Source: Colwellia maritima
GTDB lineage: Bacteria > Pseudomonadota > Gammaproteobacteria > Enterobacterales > Alteromonadaceae
DNA: 64,000 nt
Assembly (NCBI RefSeq): GCF_022669015.1
Contig: NZ_JAKKSL010000002.1
Coordinates: 806,001-870,000 of the forward strand
Reading direction: 5' to 3'
The notes under the pieces are model-generated. The model searched no databases. It was not told where the DNA came from and saw only the letters and a list, made by a program, of their open reading frames with translations. A program made the position numbers and the translations under genes. Of this stretch, positions 1 through 11,800 are shown piece after piece (the stretch's first letter is position 1; each line of letters starts with the position of its first letter).

Positions 1-483
1 ATTGCCAAGTATTCCACCGGCAGAAAAATAATAAATATCATCAAAATTCATACTCGCAAGCGATGTTAGACCTAAATAAAACAAAATGAATCCAATCAGT
101 TTTAAACCAATCGTCAAATAATCAAGCTGCATTAGTTTGTGATATTTTTGAAACAACAACCATCCAATAATGGCTACAACAAATGGTAAAGTATAAGCAA
201 TGTAGCCAAACAAATTGAGTAATAAGTCAGAAATATAGGCCCCCACTGCCCCGCCGAGGTTCCTTACTGGTGTTTGATATCCTGTTTGCGCCCAACCAGG
301 ATCAGCAGGATCAAAACTAAACAAAGCCAACATTAAAAACATAGCAAAGACGCTAAAAAAAAGTAAGCCTGTTTCAAGTATGCGTTGAACACCACTTAAC
401 TGTTTGTTTATTGGCTCGTTATATTGAGCACTATCAAATTTTTCACTGGTTTCGCCAGTATTTTTCACTAGTTCTGAAGACAA
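1..483 (-). CDS. ftsK: FtsK DNA translocase, N-terminal membrane part (runs off the left edge)
   Basis: Reading the minus strand from position 483 gives about 161 residues open to the window edge. They start with a short polar segment, then a hydrophobic segment, then an SFDPADPGW-like stretch followed by NLGGAVGAY, which is the hallmark of the FtsK N-terminal domain just after its first membrane helix; further hydrophobic segments follow. FtsK anchors at the division septum and pumps chromosomal DNA during segregation; the motor and gamma domains lie outside the window. The only start I can place is TTG at 483: an in-frame TAA lies immediately upstream, and a GGA ribosome-binding motif sits about 7 bases before the TTG. 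An ATG three codons before that stop cannot be used as read. It lies downstream of lrp on the same strand, the usual lrp-ftsK order in gammaproteobacteria. Confidence 0.9.
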   Translation of the reverse strand, partial: MSSELVKNTGETSEKFDSAQYNEPINKQLSGVQRILETGLLFFSVFAMFLMLALFSFDPADPGWAQTGYQTPVRNLGGAVGAYISDLLLNLFGYIAYTLPFVVAIIGWLLFQKYHKLMQLDYLTIGLKLIGFILFYLGLTSLASMNFDDIYYFSAGGILGN

Positions 484-534
484 TTAAAATTCCATAATAT
501 ACGGGGATTAGTGATAGACAGATAAAATAACAAA

Positions 535-1017
535 TTATCGCTTGATTGGTAACACATTACTGGATTTTATTTCATCCATAACCACATAGGTTCTACTTTC
601 ACTCACCGAAGGTAACCTTAATAATATGTCACCGAGTAGTTGTCGATAGGCAAGCATATCTTTCACCCGCGTTTTCAGTAAAAAGTCAAAATTGCCTGAG
701 ACTAAGTGACATTCTTGTATTACATCTAAATCATGAACTGCAGCGGCAAAATCATCAAAAACATCGGGACTTGTTTTAGTCAGTGTAATCTCTACGAATA
801 CCAACAAAGAGAGCCTTAATTTTGTTGGGTTCAAATTAGCTTGATAACCTATGATATATTTTTCTTTTTCTAAACGTTTTACCCGTTCTAAACACGGTGT
901 GGGACTTAATCCAACACGCTTTGATAATTCAACGTTTGATAAACGCCCATTTTTCTGTAACTCAATTAGAATGTTTTTATCAATTCGGTCTAATTTCTTG
1001 GCTTGTAGTAAATTCAT
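535..1017 (-). CDS. lrp: Leucine-responsive regulatory protein (Lrp/AsnC family)
   Basis: A 160-residue protein of the usual Lrp length. The N-terminal winged helix-turn-helix (about residues 10-60) reads LDRIDKNILIELQKNGRLS and then VELSKRVGLSPTPCLERVKRLE, the classic Lrp DNA-binding motif; the C-terminal half is the RAM effector-binding domain (from about residue 70). Lrp is a global dimeric/octameric regulator of amino-acid metabolism that senses leucine or alanine. It is transcribed away from ald across a 173-bp shared promoter region, which makes direct control of alanine dehydrogenase plausible (inference), and lies upstream of ftsK. No frame break. Confidence 0.95.
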   Translation of the reverse strand: MNLLQAKKLDRIDKNILIELQKNGRLSNVELSKRVGLSPTPCLERVKRLEKEKYIIGYQANLNPTKLRLSLLVFVEITLTKTSPDVFDDFAAAVHDLDVIQECHLVSGNFDFLLKTRVKDMLAYRQLLGDILLRLPSVSESRTYVVMDEIKSSNVLPIKR

Positions 1018-1190
1018 GCTTTATATATCACTATAATTTAATCCGATACTAGTATTATATATCGCTTTATTTATTATTTCGACAGGTTATTCCAATAAAA
1101 CACAATTATACTAGCGTTATCTAAAACAACACGACACTTCAGTTGAAAATCATCGTGTGACACTACAACAAGTATAAAAGAGAAATTATT
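1018..1190. promoter_or_regulatory. Divergent lrp/ald promoter region
   Basis: This AT-rich gap separates two divergently transcribed genes and must hold both promoters. It contains several near-palindromic AT tracts of the degenerate type that Lrp proteins bind, but I cannot assign exact -35/-10 boxes. An AAGAGA-type ribosome-binding motif precedes the ald ATG. Lrp-family control of the neighbouring ald gene is known in other bacteria and is only inferred here. Confidence 0.5.
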
Positions 1191-2307
1191 ATGATTATTG
1201 GCGTACCTAAAGAAATTAAAAACCATGAGTATCGTATTGGCTTAACACCCGCAGGTGTTAAAGAATTATCTGTAAATGGTCATGAAGTGATTGTTGAAAA
1301 TAACGGCGGTGCTGCTATTGGTTTTGATAATGAGCAATACATTGAAGGCGGCGCTAAAATAATTAACGATGCGGCAGAAATATTTGCGACTGCAGAGATG
1401 ATTATTAAAGTAAAAGAGCCGCAACCTATAGAATGCAAAATGCTTCGTCCGGGTCAAATTTTGTTTACTTATTTACATTTAGCGCCTGATCCACAACAAA
1501 CAGAATTATTAGTTGCCTCTGGCGCAACGTGTATTGCCTATGAAACAGTAACCTCACCTACAGGCGGCTTACCTTTATTAGCGCCAATGTCTGAAGTAGT
1601 CGGCCGCATGTCAATTCAAGCCGGTGCTCATGCACTAGAAAAAGCTCAAGGTGGTTTAGGTGCTTTACTCGGTGGTGTTCCAGGTGTTGCCCGGAAAAGT
1701 ACTCATTGTTGGCGGTGGCGTTGTAGGAACTCAAGCGGCAAGAATGGCTGTTGGTATGGGGGCGGATGTTACTATATTAGATCGCTCTTTAACGCGTTTA
1801 CGCCAATTAGATACAGAATTTGATGGTCGTTTAAAAACGGTATATTCGACAGCTGATGCAATGGACCAATTAATAGTTGAAGCTGATTTAGTCATTGGTG
1901 CAGTACTTATTCCGGGTGCAGCAGCACCTAAATTAGTAACCAAAAAACACATTACAATGATGAAGAAAGGTGCTGTAGTTGTTGATGTTGCTATTGATCA
2001 AGGTGGCTGTTTTGAAACATCTAAAGCAACTACTCACCAAGATCCTACTTATATTGTTGATGATGTAGTTCATTATTGTGTTGCTAACATGCCTGGTGGT
2101 GTAGCCCGTACATCAACCATGGCGCTTACCAATGCAACATTGCCTTTCGCCGTAACTATCGCTAATAAAGGCGCAAAACAAGCATTACTTGATGATGTAC
2201 ACTTATTAGCAGGTTTAAATGTCGCTAGTGGAAATATCACCTACAAGCCAGTAGCTGACGTTTTAGGCTATCAATACGTGGAACCAAGCGTTGCCTTAAA
2301 CGTATAA
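1191..2307 (+). CDS. ald: Alanine dehydrogenase (frame broken near 1691)
   Basis: Catalyses NAD-dependent reversible deamination of L-alanine to pyruvate and ammonium in the cytoplasm. The N-terminal part reads MIIGVPKEIK, then KVKEP (Lys75) and YLHLAPD (His96), matching the catalytic Lys and His of the family. The NAD-binding Rossmann motif VLIVGGGVVGTQAA follows the break, and the C-terminal part is complete. As given, the frame shifts at GTTGCCCGG near 1691; restoring two bases gives a GVAPGKV-type junction and a 372-residue protein, exactly the family length. A one-base excess is the alternative, but it loses a conserved residue. A strong terminator follows. Divergent from lrp. Confidence 0.92.
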
Positions 2308-2420
2308 TAGCATTCTCACTAACTATGTGATCATTTCAATAGCTCACTTAATTAATGAAACTAATGGTATAATGTTTACAACACGTTCTTAGCTATTTAA
2401 GAACCTTGCTAGATAAATTA

Positions 2421-2457
2421 AAAGAGTACAAATGCTAATTTGTACTCTTTTTTTGTT
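2421..2457 (+). terminator. Rho-independent terminator after ald
   Basis: A perfect 12-bp stem (2421-2432 pairs with 2439-2450) with a six-base loop runs directly into a T tract, about 115 bases after the ald stop codon. Textbook intrinsic terminator on the plus strand. Confidence 0.92.
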
Positions 2458-2541
2458 TTTATTACGTCTTTTACGAAAAATTTCACATTCTTACTATACA
2501 CCCTTGATAGAACCTCTTATCATCCCAATTAATAAAGTTAA

Positions 2542-3551
<1,010 letters not shown>

Positions 3552-3607
3552 AATTTAACCATTTTTTGTCCCATTTATAAGGGGTCGGTTTGGTGAAGGA
3601 ATGCAAA

Positions 3608-4326
3608 ATGCTGTATCAACTTAACGAAACAGACTTTTCGTTTCCCCCGTAAATCACGCCCTTGTAGAGCCAAATGGCTTGCTTGCAGTGGGTGGTGATT
3701 TACACCCTAGGCGAATAATTAATGCTTATAGCCAAGGTATATTTCCTTGGTTTAGCGAGAATGATCCGCTAATGTGGTGGTCGCCAAACCCTAGAACCAT
3801 TATTAACTGTTGTGATTTAAGAATTAATAGAACCTTACGTAAAGCTTTAAAAAAATCTCCATATAAAGTTACCTTAAATACAGCCTTTGATCAGGTAATT
3901 AAACAATGCGCTAACGCCCCCTTTCGTACTGACGGAACGTGGATTTTACCAGAGATGCAACAAGCATATATCAACTTACATAAATTGGGCTATGCCCATT
4001 CTATCGAAGTTTGGCAAACACTTGATACTGATGTGTTAAAGGCTAACAAAACGCTAGTAGGCGGTTTGTATGGCATCGCTATCAACGGTTTTTTTTCAGG
4101 TGAGTCAATGTTTTATAGCAAGGCTAATGCCTCTAAATTTGCATTAGTTGCTTTAAATCATTTATTAACGTCTCTGGATGTTGATTTTATAGACTGCCAA
4201 TTACTTAACCCCTTTTTAGCCGATATGGGGGCGATAGAAATATCACGTGATGACTTTATAAAGCGTAAACAAATAGCGATCAATAAACAGGTGACGGAAA
4301 ATTTTTGGCAACCTCGTCAGTTATAG
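3608..4326 (+). CDS. aat: Leucyl/phenylalanyl-tRNA--protein transferase (frame broken near 3650)
   Basis: Adds Leu or Phe from aminoacyl-tRNA to N-terminal Arg or Lys of proteins, marking them for ClpS/ClpAP degradation (N-end rule). Conserved motifs include LLAVGGDL, YSQGIFPWF, WWSPNPR and GGLYGIAINGFFSGESMF. The first 14 codons (MLYQLNETDFSFPP) are in another frame; the break falls in the C run CCCCCG near 3650, and one added C joins them to VNHALVEPNGLLAVGG, giving 239 residues, the family length. The ATG at 3608 is preceded by AAGGA at 3596-3600. Without the repair the gene appears to start at 3679, which cuts off conserved residues. bpt follows. Confidence 0.93.
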
Positions 4327-4425
4327 TAGTTTAATTAACCGTTGGGGGAATTACCGTAGTAACCGTAAATTAAATTCGAAGATTTGATAGAAGACTAGAT
4401 TAAAAGTAGTTGAGTAACAACGAAT

Positions 4426-5142
4426 ATGAGTGAAAACGATTTTAAGGTAGGTATTACAACAACATTTCCTTGTAGTTATTTACCTGATCAAGAAGAACGT
4501 TTATTAATCGCGGTAGATGAACGTTTGCAAAATAATCGCAGTTATAGCCTGCTTATGACAGAAGGATTTCGTCGCAGTGGTGATCAATCTTATCGCCCTC
4601 ATTGTCCTAATTGTAATGCTTGCCAATCTATCCGTGTAATAGTTAATCAATTTAATCCTTCTAAAAGCCAAAAACGTTCCTTAAAACGAAATGCTCATTT
4701 TCATATTAAAACATCTGAACATTTAAAAGATGATTATTATCCATTGTATGAAAATTATATAAATACCTGTCATCAAGATGGCAGTATGTACCCTGCTAAT
4801 AATCAGCAATTTGAAAGTTTTCTGTCGAGTAATTTAACAAAACAATTGTTTATTGAAACTTGGTTTGAACATGAGGGTGAAAAACAGCTAATATGTGTTG
4901 CCGTAACAGATGTTTTAATTAACGGTTTATCTGCGGTTTATACATTCTATCACCCTGAATTTAAATCCCATGGTTTAGGTGTGTTTTCAATTTTGACACA
5001 GATTAACTTTTGTAAAGAACAGCATTTACCTTATTTATATTTGGGTTACCAAATTAATGAGTGCAAAAAAATGAATTATAAAAATCGCTATTTTCCTTAT
5101 GAAAAATTTGTTGCTCAACAATGGCAGAGAGTTGAGAAATAA
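4426..5142 (+). CDS. bpt: Aspartate/glutamate leucyltransferase (Bpt/ATE family)
   Basis: A 238-residue intact protein of the bacterial arginyl-tRNA-protein transferase family. These enzymes transfer leucine from Leu-tRNA to proteins with N-terminal Asp or Glu, feeding the same N-end degradation route as Aat. The sequence shows the N-terminal C(S/P)YL motif, [23 protein letters not shown] with the conserved Cys cluster, [11 protein letters not shown] and [16 protein letters not shown], all typical. The next gene downstream of aat, with a 99-bp gap, so the two N-degron transferases are neighbours. ATG at 4426; no frame break. Confidence 0.93.
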   Translation: MSENDFKVGITTTFPCSYLPDQEERLLIAVDERLQNNRSYSLLMTEGFRRSGDQSYRPHCPNCNACQSIRVIVNQFNPSKSQKRSLKRNAHFHIKTSEHLKDDYYPLYENYINTCHQDGSMYPANNQQFESFLSSNLTKQLFIETWFEHEGEKQLICVAVTDVLINGLSAVYTFYHPEFKSHGLGVFSILTQINFCKEQHLPYLYLGYQINECKKMNYKNRYFPYEKFVAQQWQRVEK

Positions 5143-5325
5143 TTCCCCTACCCTAAATTTCATCAATTTGCTTATAGAATTCAACTTCTATCACAAATAA
5201 ACCGTTACAAAGCTTTACATTAGCGGCACAATTAGGCATCATTCGCGCAGCTTTTTTTATCGGCAATACTTTATAACAATTTATATTGAATTTATTGCTT
5301 GTTTGCACAACATATAGAGGTTTAG

Positions 5326-5550
<225 letters not shown>

Positions 5551-5562
5551 CTTACTTACGCT

Positions 5563-5606
5563 TTAAAAAAATAACCAAGACTATTTATATATCTTTGGTT
5601 TTTTAT
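5563..5606. terminator. Bidirectional terminator between infA and the VOC gene
   Basis: An AACCAAGA / TCTTTGGTT stem (5573-5580 with 5592-5600, one bulge) is flanked by a T run on the plus side and by an A run at 5563-5571 that is a T run on the minus strand. It lies between two convergent genes and can serve both. Confidence 0.75.
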
Positions 5607-5639
5607 ATTTTAAAATTTGACTGAATGCTATGACAGTTT

Positions 5640-6023
5640 TCATTCAGGCATTTTCATATAAAAAGCATTGAGTTTATTACCATCTAAGTCTCTAAAGTAA
5701 CCGGCGTAAAAGCCTGCTACTTCACCGCGTAGTCCTGGTTTTCCTTCACATGTGCCACCTAATTCAATCGCTTTTTTATAAAAGGCATCAACTTTTTCAG
5801 TTGAATCAAGCATAATGGCAACCATAGTGCCATTACCAACTGTCGCGGGTTTGCCATCAAAAGGCTTAGTAATAGAAACACCCGCTTGATCCATTCCTGT
5901 TGACCAAGCAACAAATTGCTCTGTTTCTAAAAAACGCCCTGCGCCTATTGTGGAGAACAGTTGATCGTAAAACGACACAGCTTTTTCTAAATCATTAGTA
6001 CCTAGCGTAACGTAACCTATCAT
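5640..6023 (-). CDS. VOC-superfamily (glyoxalase/bleomycin-resistance-like) protein
   Basis: A 127-residue protein with the MIGYVTLGTNDLEKAVSFYD start of vicinal-oxygen-chelate proteins and the closing FRDLDGNKLNAFY motif, in which the Glu metal ligand usual at this place in true glyoxalases is not obvious. VOC proteins bind a divalent metal between beta-alpha-beta modules; the substrate cannot be predicted from sequence. Faces infA across a shared terminator. AAGGAATA-type ribosome-binding site precedes the ATG. Intact; 'glyoxalase family' is as far as I would go. Confidence 0.8.
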   Translation of the reverse strand: MIGYVTLGTNDLEKAVSFYDQLFSTIGAGRFLETEQFVAWSTGMDQAGVSITKPFDGKPATVGNGTMVAIMLDSTEKVDAFYKKAIELGGTCEGKPGLRGEVAGFYAGYFRDLDGNKLNAFYMKMPE

Positions 6024-6123
6024 GTAATATTCCTTTTTCTAAATAATTAGTTATTGAAATAAATGCCTTGTATTTGGCAATTTTTTTTTACGTATAAATT
6101 TTACGTATAAAATAGTCCACTTA

Positions 6124-6140
6124 ATTAATGACACGGGTAT
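6124..6140 (+). repeat. Copy 1 of a 17-bp near-identical repeat flanking the DUF3087 gene
   Basis: ATTAATGACACGGGTAT. It differs at one base from the copy at 6742-6758 and lies in the same orientation, about 70 bp beyond the 3' end of the DUF3087-type gene. Function unknown. Confidence 0.4.
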
Positions 6141-6194
6141 AAGAGTCATGCCTATTGCGTAAAGTTAAATTGCATTAAGTTCATAAAACTTAAA

Positions 6195-6703
6195 TTAACG
6201 ATAAGAATCTAACAGTTTTTTAGTAAATTGTTCAGCACTAATATCCAAACATTTGTTAGTAATTGTTTCTTGTAGCTCATTCAACTTTTTATCCACACTA
6301 GTGATTGTCAACGTATTATCATCAAGTGGTAAACTTGCTGTAGACTTTGATAGTAGTATAGAAGGATTATCAGTGCATTAGCTTCATCATTTTCTGCAGC
6401 GGCTTTTATTTTTTTCAATTTTCTAAAGATCAAATTTTGTATTTGTTTTACTTGCCATACATAATAAATCTCCTTAAAAAACAGTGAGTTTTTCACGGAA
6501 TGTAAAACTGCACCACAGGCAAGTAAAGCTAAAACAACGCCAAGAAAGTTATATCGAAAATTATTAATACCTTCCTGGCCAAAACTAGCAATGAGCAACT
6601 GCCCCAAAACCAATGATAATATGAGTAGAGTCACAATAAACCCGCCAATTACAATATTCAAATGTTTACGGTAGCGTGCTTTATCTATGTTAATTAATTG
6701 CAT
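6195..6703 (-). CDS. DUF3087-type inner-membrane protein (frame broken near 6331)
   Basis: The intact-looking part (131 residues) starts MQLINIDKARYRKHLNIVIGG, followed by two hydrophobic segments (about residues 17-37 and 50-66) and a helical cytoplasmic tail. It matches my memory of DUF3087 proteins of Alteromonadales. The frame stops at 6308 just after QQVYHL; adding one base near 6331 continues as DDNTLTITSVDKKLNELQ and on to LLDSYR, with a stop at 6195, giving 169 residues. The function of the family is unknown. The ATG is preceded by AAGGAA. It follows recD on the same strand with a 78-bp gap, so co-transcription is possible. Confidence 0.75.
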
Positions 6704-6741
6704 TGAAAAGAATATTCCTTAGAAAATGATAAAAAATTTTT

Positions 6742-6758
6742 ATTAATGAAACGGGTAT
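6742..6758 (+). repeat. Copy 2 of the 17-bp repeat
   Basis: ATTAATGAAACGGGTAT, one base different from 6124-6140 and in the same orientation. It sits in the recD/DUF3087 gap. Confidence 0.4.
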
Positions 6759-6781
6759 TACTGCCATCATCAACTAAAAAT

Positions 6782-8812
6782 TTAAAGTGTTAAACCTGAA
6801 TAACGTTTTATGCCCGTTTCTACAGCGCATTGCCAGGTTTTTCTATTACTTGAAATGGTAAGCTGCTTTTTTGCTCTTGTAATACCGGTGTAAAGTAATT
6901 CACGAGAGAGTAACTGATGTTCAGCTTGCTTAGGTAGTACCATAGCAACATGTTCAAATTCGCTGCCTTGGGTTTTATGAATTGTCATAGCATAAACCGT
7001 ATCATATTTAGGTAAACGAGAGGGTAACAGAATTTTGTATAATACCTTTGTATTTTGTGTCTGTGGTTGATCAGTTGTTTCGAAATAGGCCATTAACTGC
7101 CCATCATTTGTTTTCCATAACAAACCAATATCGCCATTGAAAAGCCCAAGACGATAATCATTTTCATTGATCATAATTGGCATACCATGATAACCCGTTT
7201 GATTATTAGTAACACCATTAATAAGAAGGTTTTTAATCCATTGATTTATTGCGTCTACACCTAATTCCCCTTGTCTAGTAACACATAACACTCTAAATTT
7301 TGCTAAAAGGCTAAAAGCATCTGAAATATCCCCACATTGCGCTATACCTTGATAATATTGTTTTACTAATGGGCTTAACCAGGCGGTTAGATTACTATCA
7401 ACAAGCGCTAATTGATTTTCTTCAATTTCATTAGCGTTATTATTAACATCAGTATTATTAACAGAACAATCTTCTGTTGATGATGCTAATAATTGCCAAC
7501 TTTGTGTGGCCGCACCTTGTATTACATGGGCCGCTAATTTTCCAATACCACCTTCCCCATCAAAACGTCGGCTTTTAAGTAAAAAACTTAAATGATCATG
7601 ATGCCTTTCACCCTTAGTTTTATCATTTACAAAGGTACTGTTAAGCAAACTTTTATTTAACTGGCAAACTTGGCTTAAGTAGTTTAGGTTTTCATCGCTA
7701 TAGCCACAGTGGGGTCTTGGGGCAATATCAGCTAAAACACTACCCACGGAAACAGAAGGCAGTTGATCGGCGTCACCTAATAGTATAATTCGTGATCTTG
7801 GTTTTAATGCTCTGAATATCCGTGCCATCATAGGTAAGTCAACCATGGACACTTCATCAATTAAAAGCACATCACAACTGAGTAAGTTATCTTGATTATG
7901 CCTAAAATTAGGACTGTTTGGAATAACACCAAGTAAACGATGTATGGTTTTAGCCTGTGTTGGCATCATTGATAATATATCATCGTGAATCAGTCCTTTA
8001 AAACCCGCAATTGCCTTAATAATTGATTCTGATAAACGCCGGGCGGCTTTACCTGTGGGCGCAACTAAGGCAATTTCGAGTGTTTGATTCTTTTTAATAT
8101 GTACAGTAGAACTATGGTTATACTTGTTATGCAGCATTAATAACGCGGCGAGTAATTTTGTTACAGTATAGGTTTTACCGGTACCGGGTCCCCCGGCAAT
8201 CACTGTAAAATTTTTATTAATTGAATTAGCAACTGCAATTTTTTGCCAATCAATATCATGTTGTGGTGCTTTCTCAGCTTGTCTAGGTGGAAATAGTTCA
8301 GGTGGAAAAAGTTGCTTGATGATGACACTGATATCATCTAATGATGCCAATGTTTTGTTTTGTAACCGTTTGGTAATATCATGTGCTAGTTGACATTCAA
8401 AGTGATAATACCGGCGTATATATAACTTATTGTTTTCAAAAACGATCGGTTGTTTTGCACTCGCCGACAGTGCTAGCTCATCACATAGTATGGATAAAGT
8501 GTCTGCATTGGGGAAAGTAAACCCTTCATGACTACATTGTCCTTGTTCATCATATGCCTTCCCCCACGCTAACCTAGACACTTCAGTTATCGGTAAACAG
8601 GTATGCCCTGCTCTTAAGCTGACACTTAACGCCATAAATAAGTGATAAACAATCGCCATATTCTCTGCGCTTATTTTTGCCGGTTCAGCTTCTGCCGGTT
8701 CAGCGCGTGTATTTAATGCCCACATCATTTCCTTAGCAAAAAAGTAATCTATCGCTTCAATATTAACTAATTGCTGTTGTGCTTGCGCAAAATTACAGTA
8801 AGTTTTCCCCAT
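6782..8812 (-). CDS. recD: RecBCD helicase subunit RecD
   Basis: 676 residues, slightly longer than E. coli RecD (608). It is the 5'-3' SF1 helicase motor of the exonuclease V complex, which processes double-strand breaks and degrades foreign DNA. Walker A GGPGTGKT is at residues 207-214, DEVSM is the Walker B/motif II, LLGDADQLPSV is motif III, and TIHKTQGSEF plus LLYTGITRAKKQL are motifs V/VI. A stretch rich in Asn, Asp and Glu (about residues 440-465) is probably a disordered insertion explaining the extra length. Its start codon overlaps the recB stop by one base, so the two are translationally coupled. Intact. Confidence 0.95.
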   Translation of the reverse strand: MGKTYCNFAQAQQQLVNIEAIDYFFAKEMMWALNTRAEPAEAEPAKISAENMAIVYHLFMALSVSLRAGHTCLPITEVSRLAWGKAYDEQGQCSHEGFTFPNADTLSILCDELALSASAKQPIVFENNKLYIRRYYHFECQLAHDITKRLQNKTLASLDDISVIIKQLFPPELFPPRQAEKAPQHDIDWQKIAVANSINKNFTVIAGGPGTGKTYTVTKLLAALLMLHNKYNHSSTVHIKKNQTLEIALVAPTGKAARRLSESIIKAIAGFKGLIHDDILSMMPTQAKTIHRLLGVIPNSPNFRHNQDNLLSCDVLLIDEVSMVDLPMMARIFRALKPRSRIILLGDADQLPSVSVGSVLADIAPRPHCGYSDENLNYLSQVCQLNKSLLNSTFVNDKTKGERHHDHLSFLLKSRRFDGEGGIGKLAAHVIQGAATQSWQLLASSTEDCSVNNTDVNNNANEIEENQLALVDSNLTAWLSPLVKQYYQGIAQCGDISDAFSLLAKFRVLCVTRQGELGVDAINQWIKNLLINGVTNNQTGYHGMPIMINENDYRLGLFNGDIGLLWKTNDGQLMAYFETTDQPQTQNTKVLYKILLPSRLPKYDTVYAMTIHKTQGSEFEHVAMVLPKQAEHQLLSRELLYTGITRAKKQLTISSNRKTWQCAVETGIKRYSGLTL

Positions 8813-11800
8813 TATTTTTGCACCTTTTTTTGCACATTACTTTGGATAACACCATCATCATCATCTTTACTTATAAGTTTACTTAGCCTATTACCAGAAA
8901 AAATAGCGTCTAATTGAGCTAATTCACTTGAGAGTATTTGACGATAATAAACGCCAGAGCCTTTATGTTGACTATTGTTTGTCATTCCACGTAGGTACAA
9001 ATAATAAATACCACCAAAATGTTTATGTACATCATAATCGGCTACATTATGTTTTAAGTAACGATGTAACGCCAAGCTATAAATAAGGTATTGTAAGTCG
9101 TAATAATTCTTTTCGATATTGTCACGCAAAGCGTCGTGTGTGTAATCATTATACTCGTCCCCTAAGTGAGACGATTTATAATCACAAACGTAGAATTTAC
9201 CGTGGTGTTCAAACACTAAATCGATAAAGCCGTGCATCATACCTTTCAGTATTTTATACCTTGGTAGACGAACAACATTATGTAAATTGGTGTGTGTATC
9301 GGTATTTCGATGATCGGTTAGCAATTTTTCTAAATCCGTAATATTGGCTTTTTCCATTGGAAAATAAAACTCACTTTCACGAAGTGTTTTTTGCATACTA
9401 ATATTATTAAGACACAACACGGAAGTTGCATCTTGACTTGGATCAATCGCTAATAAAGGTGTTTTCATTATTTCGTCTAACCACAAAATCAGGTCGACAT
9501 CACTAAACCCCGTTGTTAATTCGCCATATTTTAACAACGGCCATTTAATGCTTTCTGCTAAATTATTTTCCGAATCTTCACTACTTTTAAAGTTACCGTG
9601 TTCCAAAATATCATGTAGTAAATTACCACTATGCGCCCCTTTAGCCAATTGAAAACGTAAGGAGGGTTTATTATTTACATGGGCAGCTGCTGTTTCAACT
9701 TCAAATATTTCAGCTGAATCTCGGTCAGGTGAAGATACACCACCATGACGTACGTTTCTACTTAAGGCAGAAAAAGAACTTAGCCACCAATCGCGTTCAA
9801 TTTTACCCTCAAATTTACTAACCTGTAGTTCAGGTTTTATTATCATTGGGCTTGTTAATAAGCCATCATCAGCCGATATTTCATCAAAACTAACCTGTGT
9901 TAAACTCATCGTATGTGCTGATTTATCAACTAACGATTGCAAACTTGCTTTGATATCTTGCTCAGGTTGCCACTGCAAGGTTTTACCTAACGGTGAAAAC
10001 GAATAGTTGTCAAAAGCCGTAGTAAATAGATAACAACGACGTTCGGCACGGGTAATGGCAACATACAAAAGTCGAATATTTTCCGCATAGGCTTCATTAG
10101 CCATCGCAGAGAGTGCTTGTTGATCACCGGCAAAACTTAAACATAATTGCCCTTGTTCATTATGATATTCAAGATAATCAATGGCTTTATTACCAAATTT
10201 TATGGGGTCTTTATGGCGAGTGGCAAATGGAATAAACACCACTGGGTATTCTAAACCTTTTGAGCCATGCTGAGTAACAATCCGAATCAAATCGCCATCA
10301 CTTTCCAAGCGCTGCTCTGCTTCCATATCATTAATAGCACCTTGATTGTTTTCATTACATTGTTGCTCAAACCAATAAAGTAATTCTTTCGGTTGCAGAA
10401 ATTTCTGACTCGCTGATTGTAAAATTTCAAATAGATGTAAAAGGTTAGTCAACGCACGAGCTTTTTTATCGTTTACAGCGGCATTAGTGAAATTAAAATG
10501 TTGATGCATTAAATTGATTGCCATTGAGATAAAGCCTTGACGTTGCCATTGCTCTCGGTAATCGAAAAAACTAAACTTCAATGCCTGATAGGCAGACTCG
10601 TTTTGTTGAAGTTCATACAATGCCTTACCATCAATACCAAGTAATCCACATGCTAAAGCACTCAAATACAAACGTTCATCTTCAGGGGCTAAAATACCTC
10701 TGAGTAATTGGATAAGTTGTGTTGCCTGTTCACTGTAAAATAAATTAGCACGGTCCGATAAAAAAACACTGGCTAAATTGGCGTTTAATAACGCCTCTTT
10801 AATATCGTTTGCTTCGCGCCCATCGCGCACTAGTATGGCAATATCTTGTGGTTTTATTCTTTCATTGGTAGCATTTTTACTGAGTAAATGATGTATTTCA
10901 TTAGCACACCAAGTTGCCATCAATGGTCTGTAAGATTGATTGATCTTTCCAGTGTCATCCTCACCAGTAAAGTGAATAAACTGTAAAGCACCCTTTGATT
11001 TAGCTACTTTATTTGACTGTTCAACATTTCTGCCTGGATTTTTTCCCGCCAACACCGGTTGATAATCAATACCATAACCAAAAACGGATTGATTGATTTC
11101 AGTTGATTCTTGATGAGTGTTATTAGACAAAAACAATAAGTTATAGGCTGCAACCATCTCTGGCGTAGAACGCCAGTTAGTATCCATCAACCAATGATAA
11201 TCGCACCCTTTTCTGGCATTTAAATAGGCAAAGATATCACCACCACGGAAACCGTATATCGCTTGTTTTGGATCACCAATTAAATAAAGCGCCACCTTGG
11301 ATTTATTTGTTTCAACAGTCTGATGATTTTGATAGTAAATACCTTGTAAAATAGCAAACTGTTGCGGATCTGTATCTTGAAACTCATCGACTAAAGCAAC
11401 GGGGTATTGCGTTAATAATGTTTGCGCTAACCCATTGTTTTCATCGTATTGTAAGGTATCAGCCAGTGTATTAATAAGATCATCAAAATCAAGACAGTTC
11501 AATCGTTCTTTCGTTTGTTGTACCTGTTTTCTTATTTGATAAATTCCCGATCTAACCAGTTCGTAGGCTTGCGCTTTATTGATATTTTTTGTTAAATTTT
11601 TAAGTTCTTCTTTGATTTCTTTGGCACTAAATAACACTTGCCCTAATTGTACTTTAAACGCCTTAGGATGACGTCCACCATGAAGTAAGTAATCGGGCAT
11701 TGGTATTGCTATTGCCGCTAATAAGTCGTGCACATCTTGACATATATTTACTTGAGTTAACCAATTCGATAACTTAACTAATTCTTCAGCACGTTTTTCT

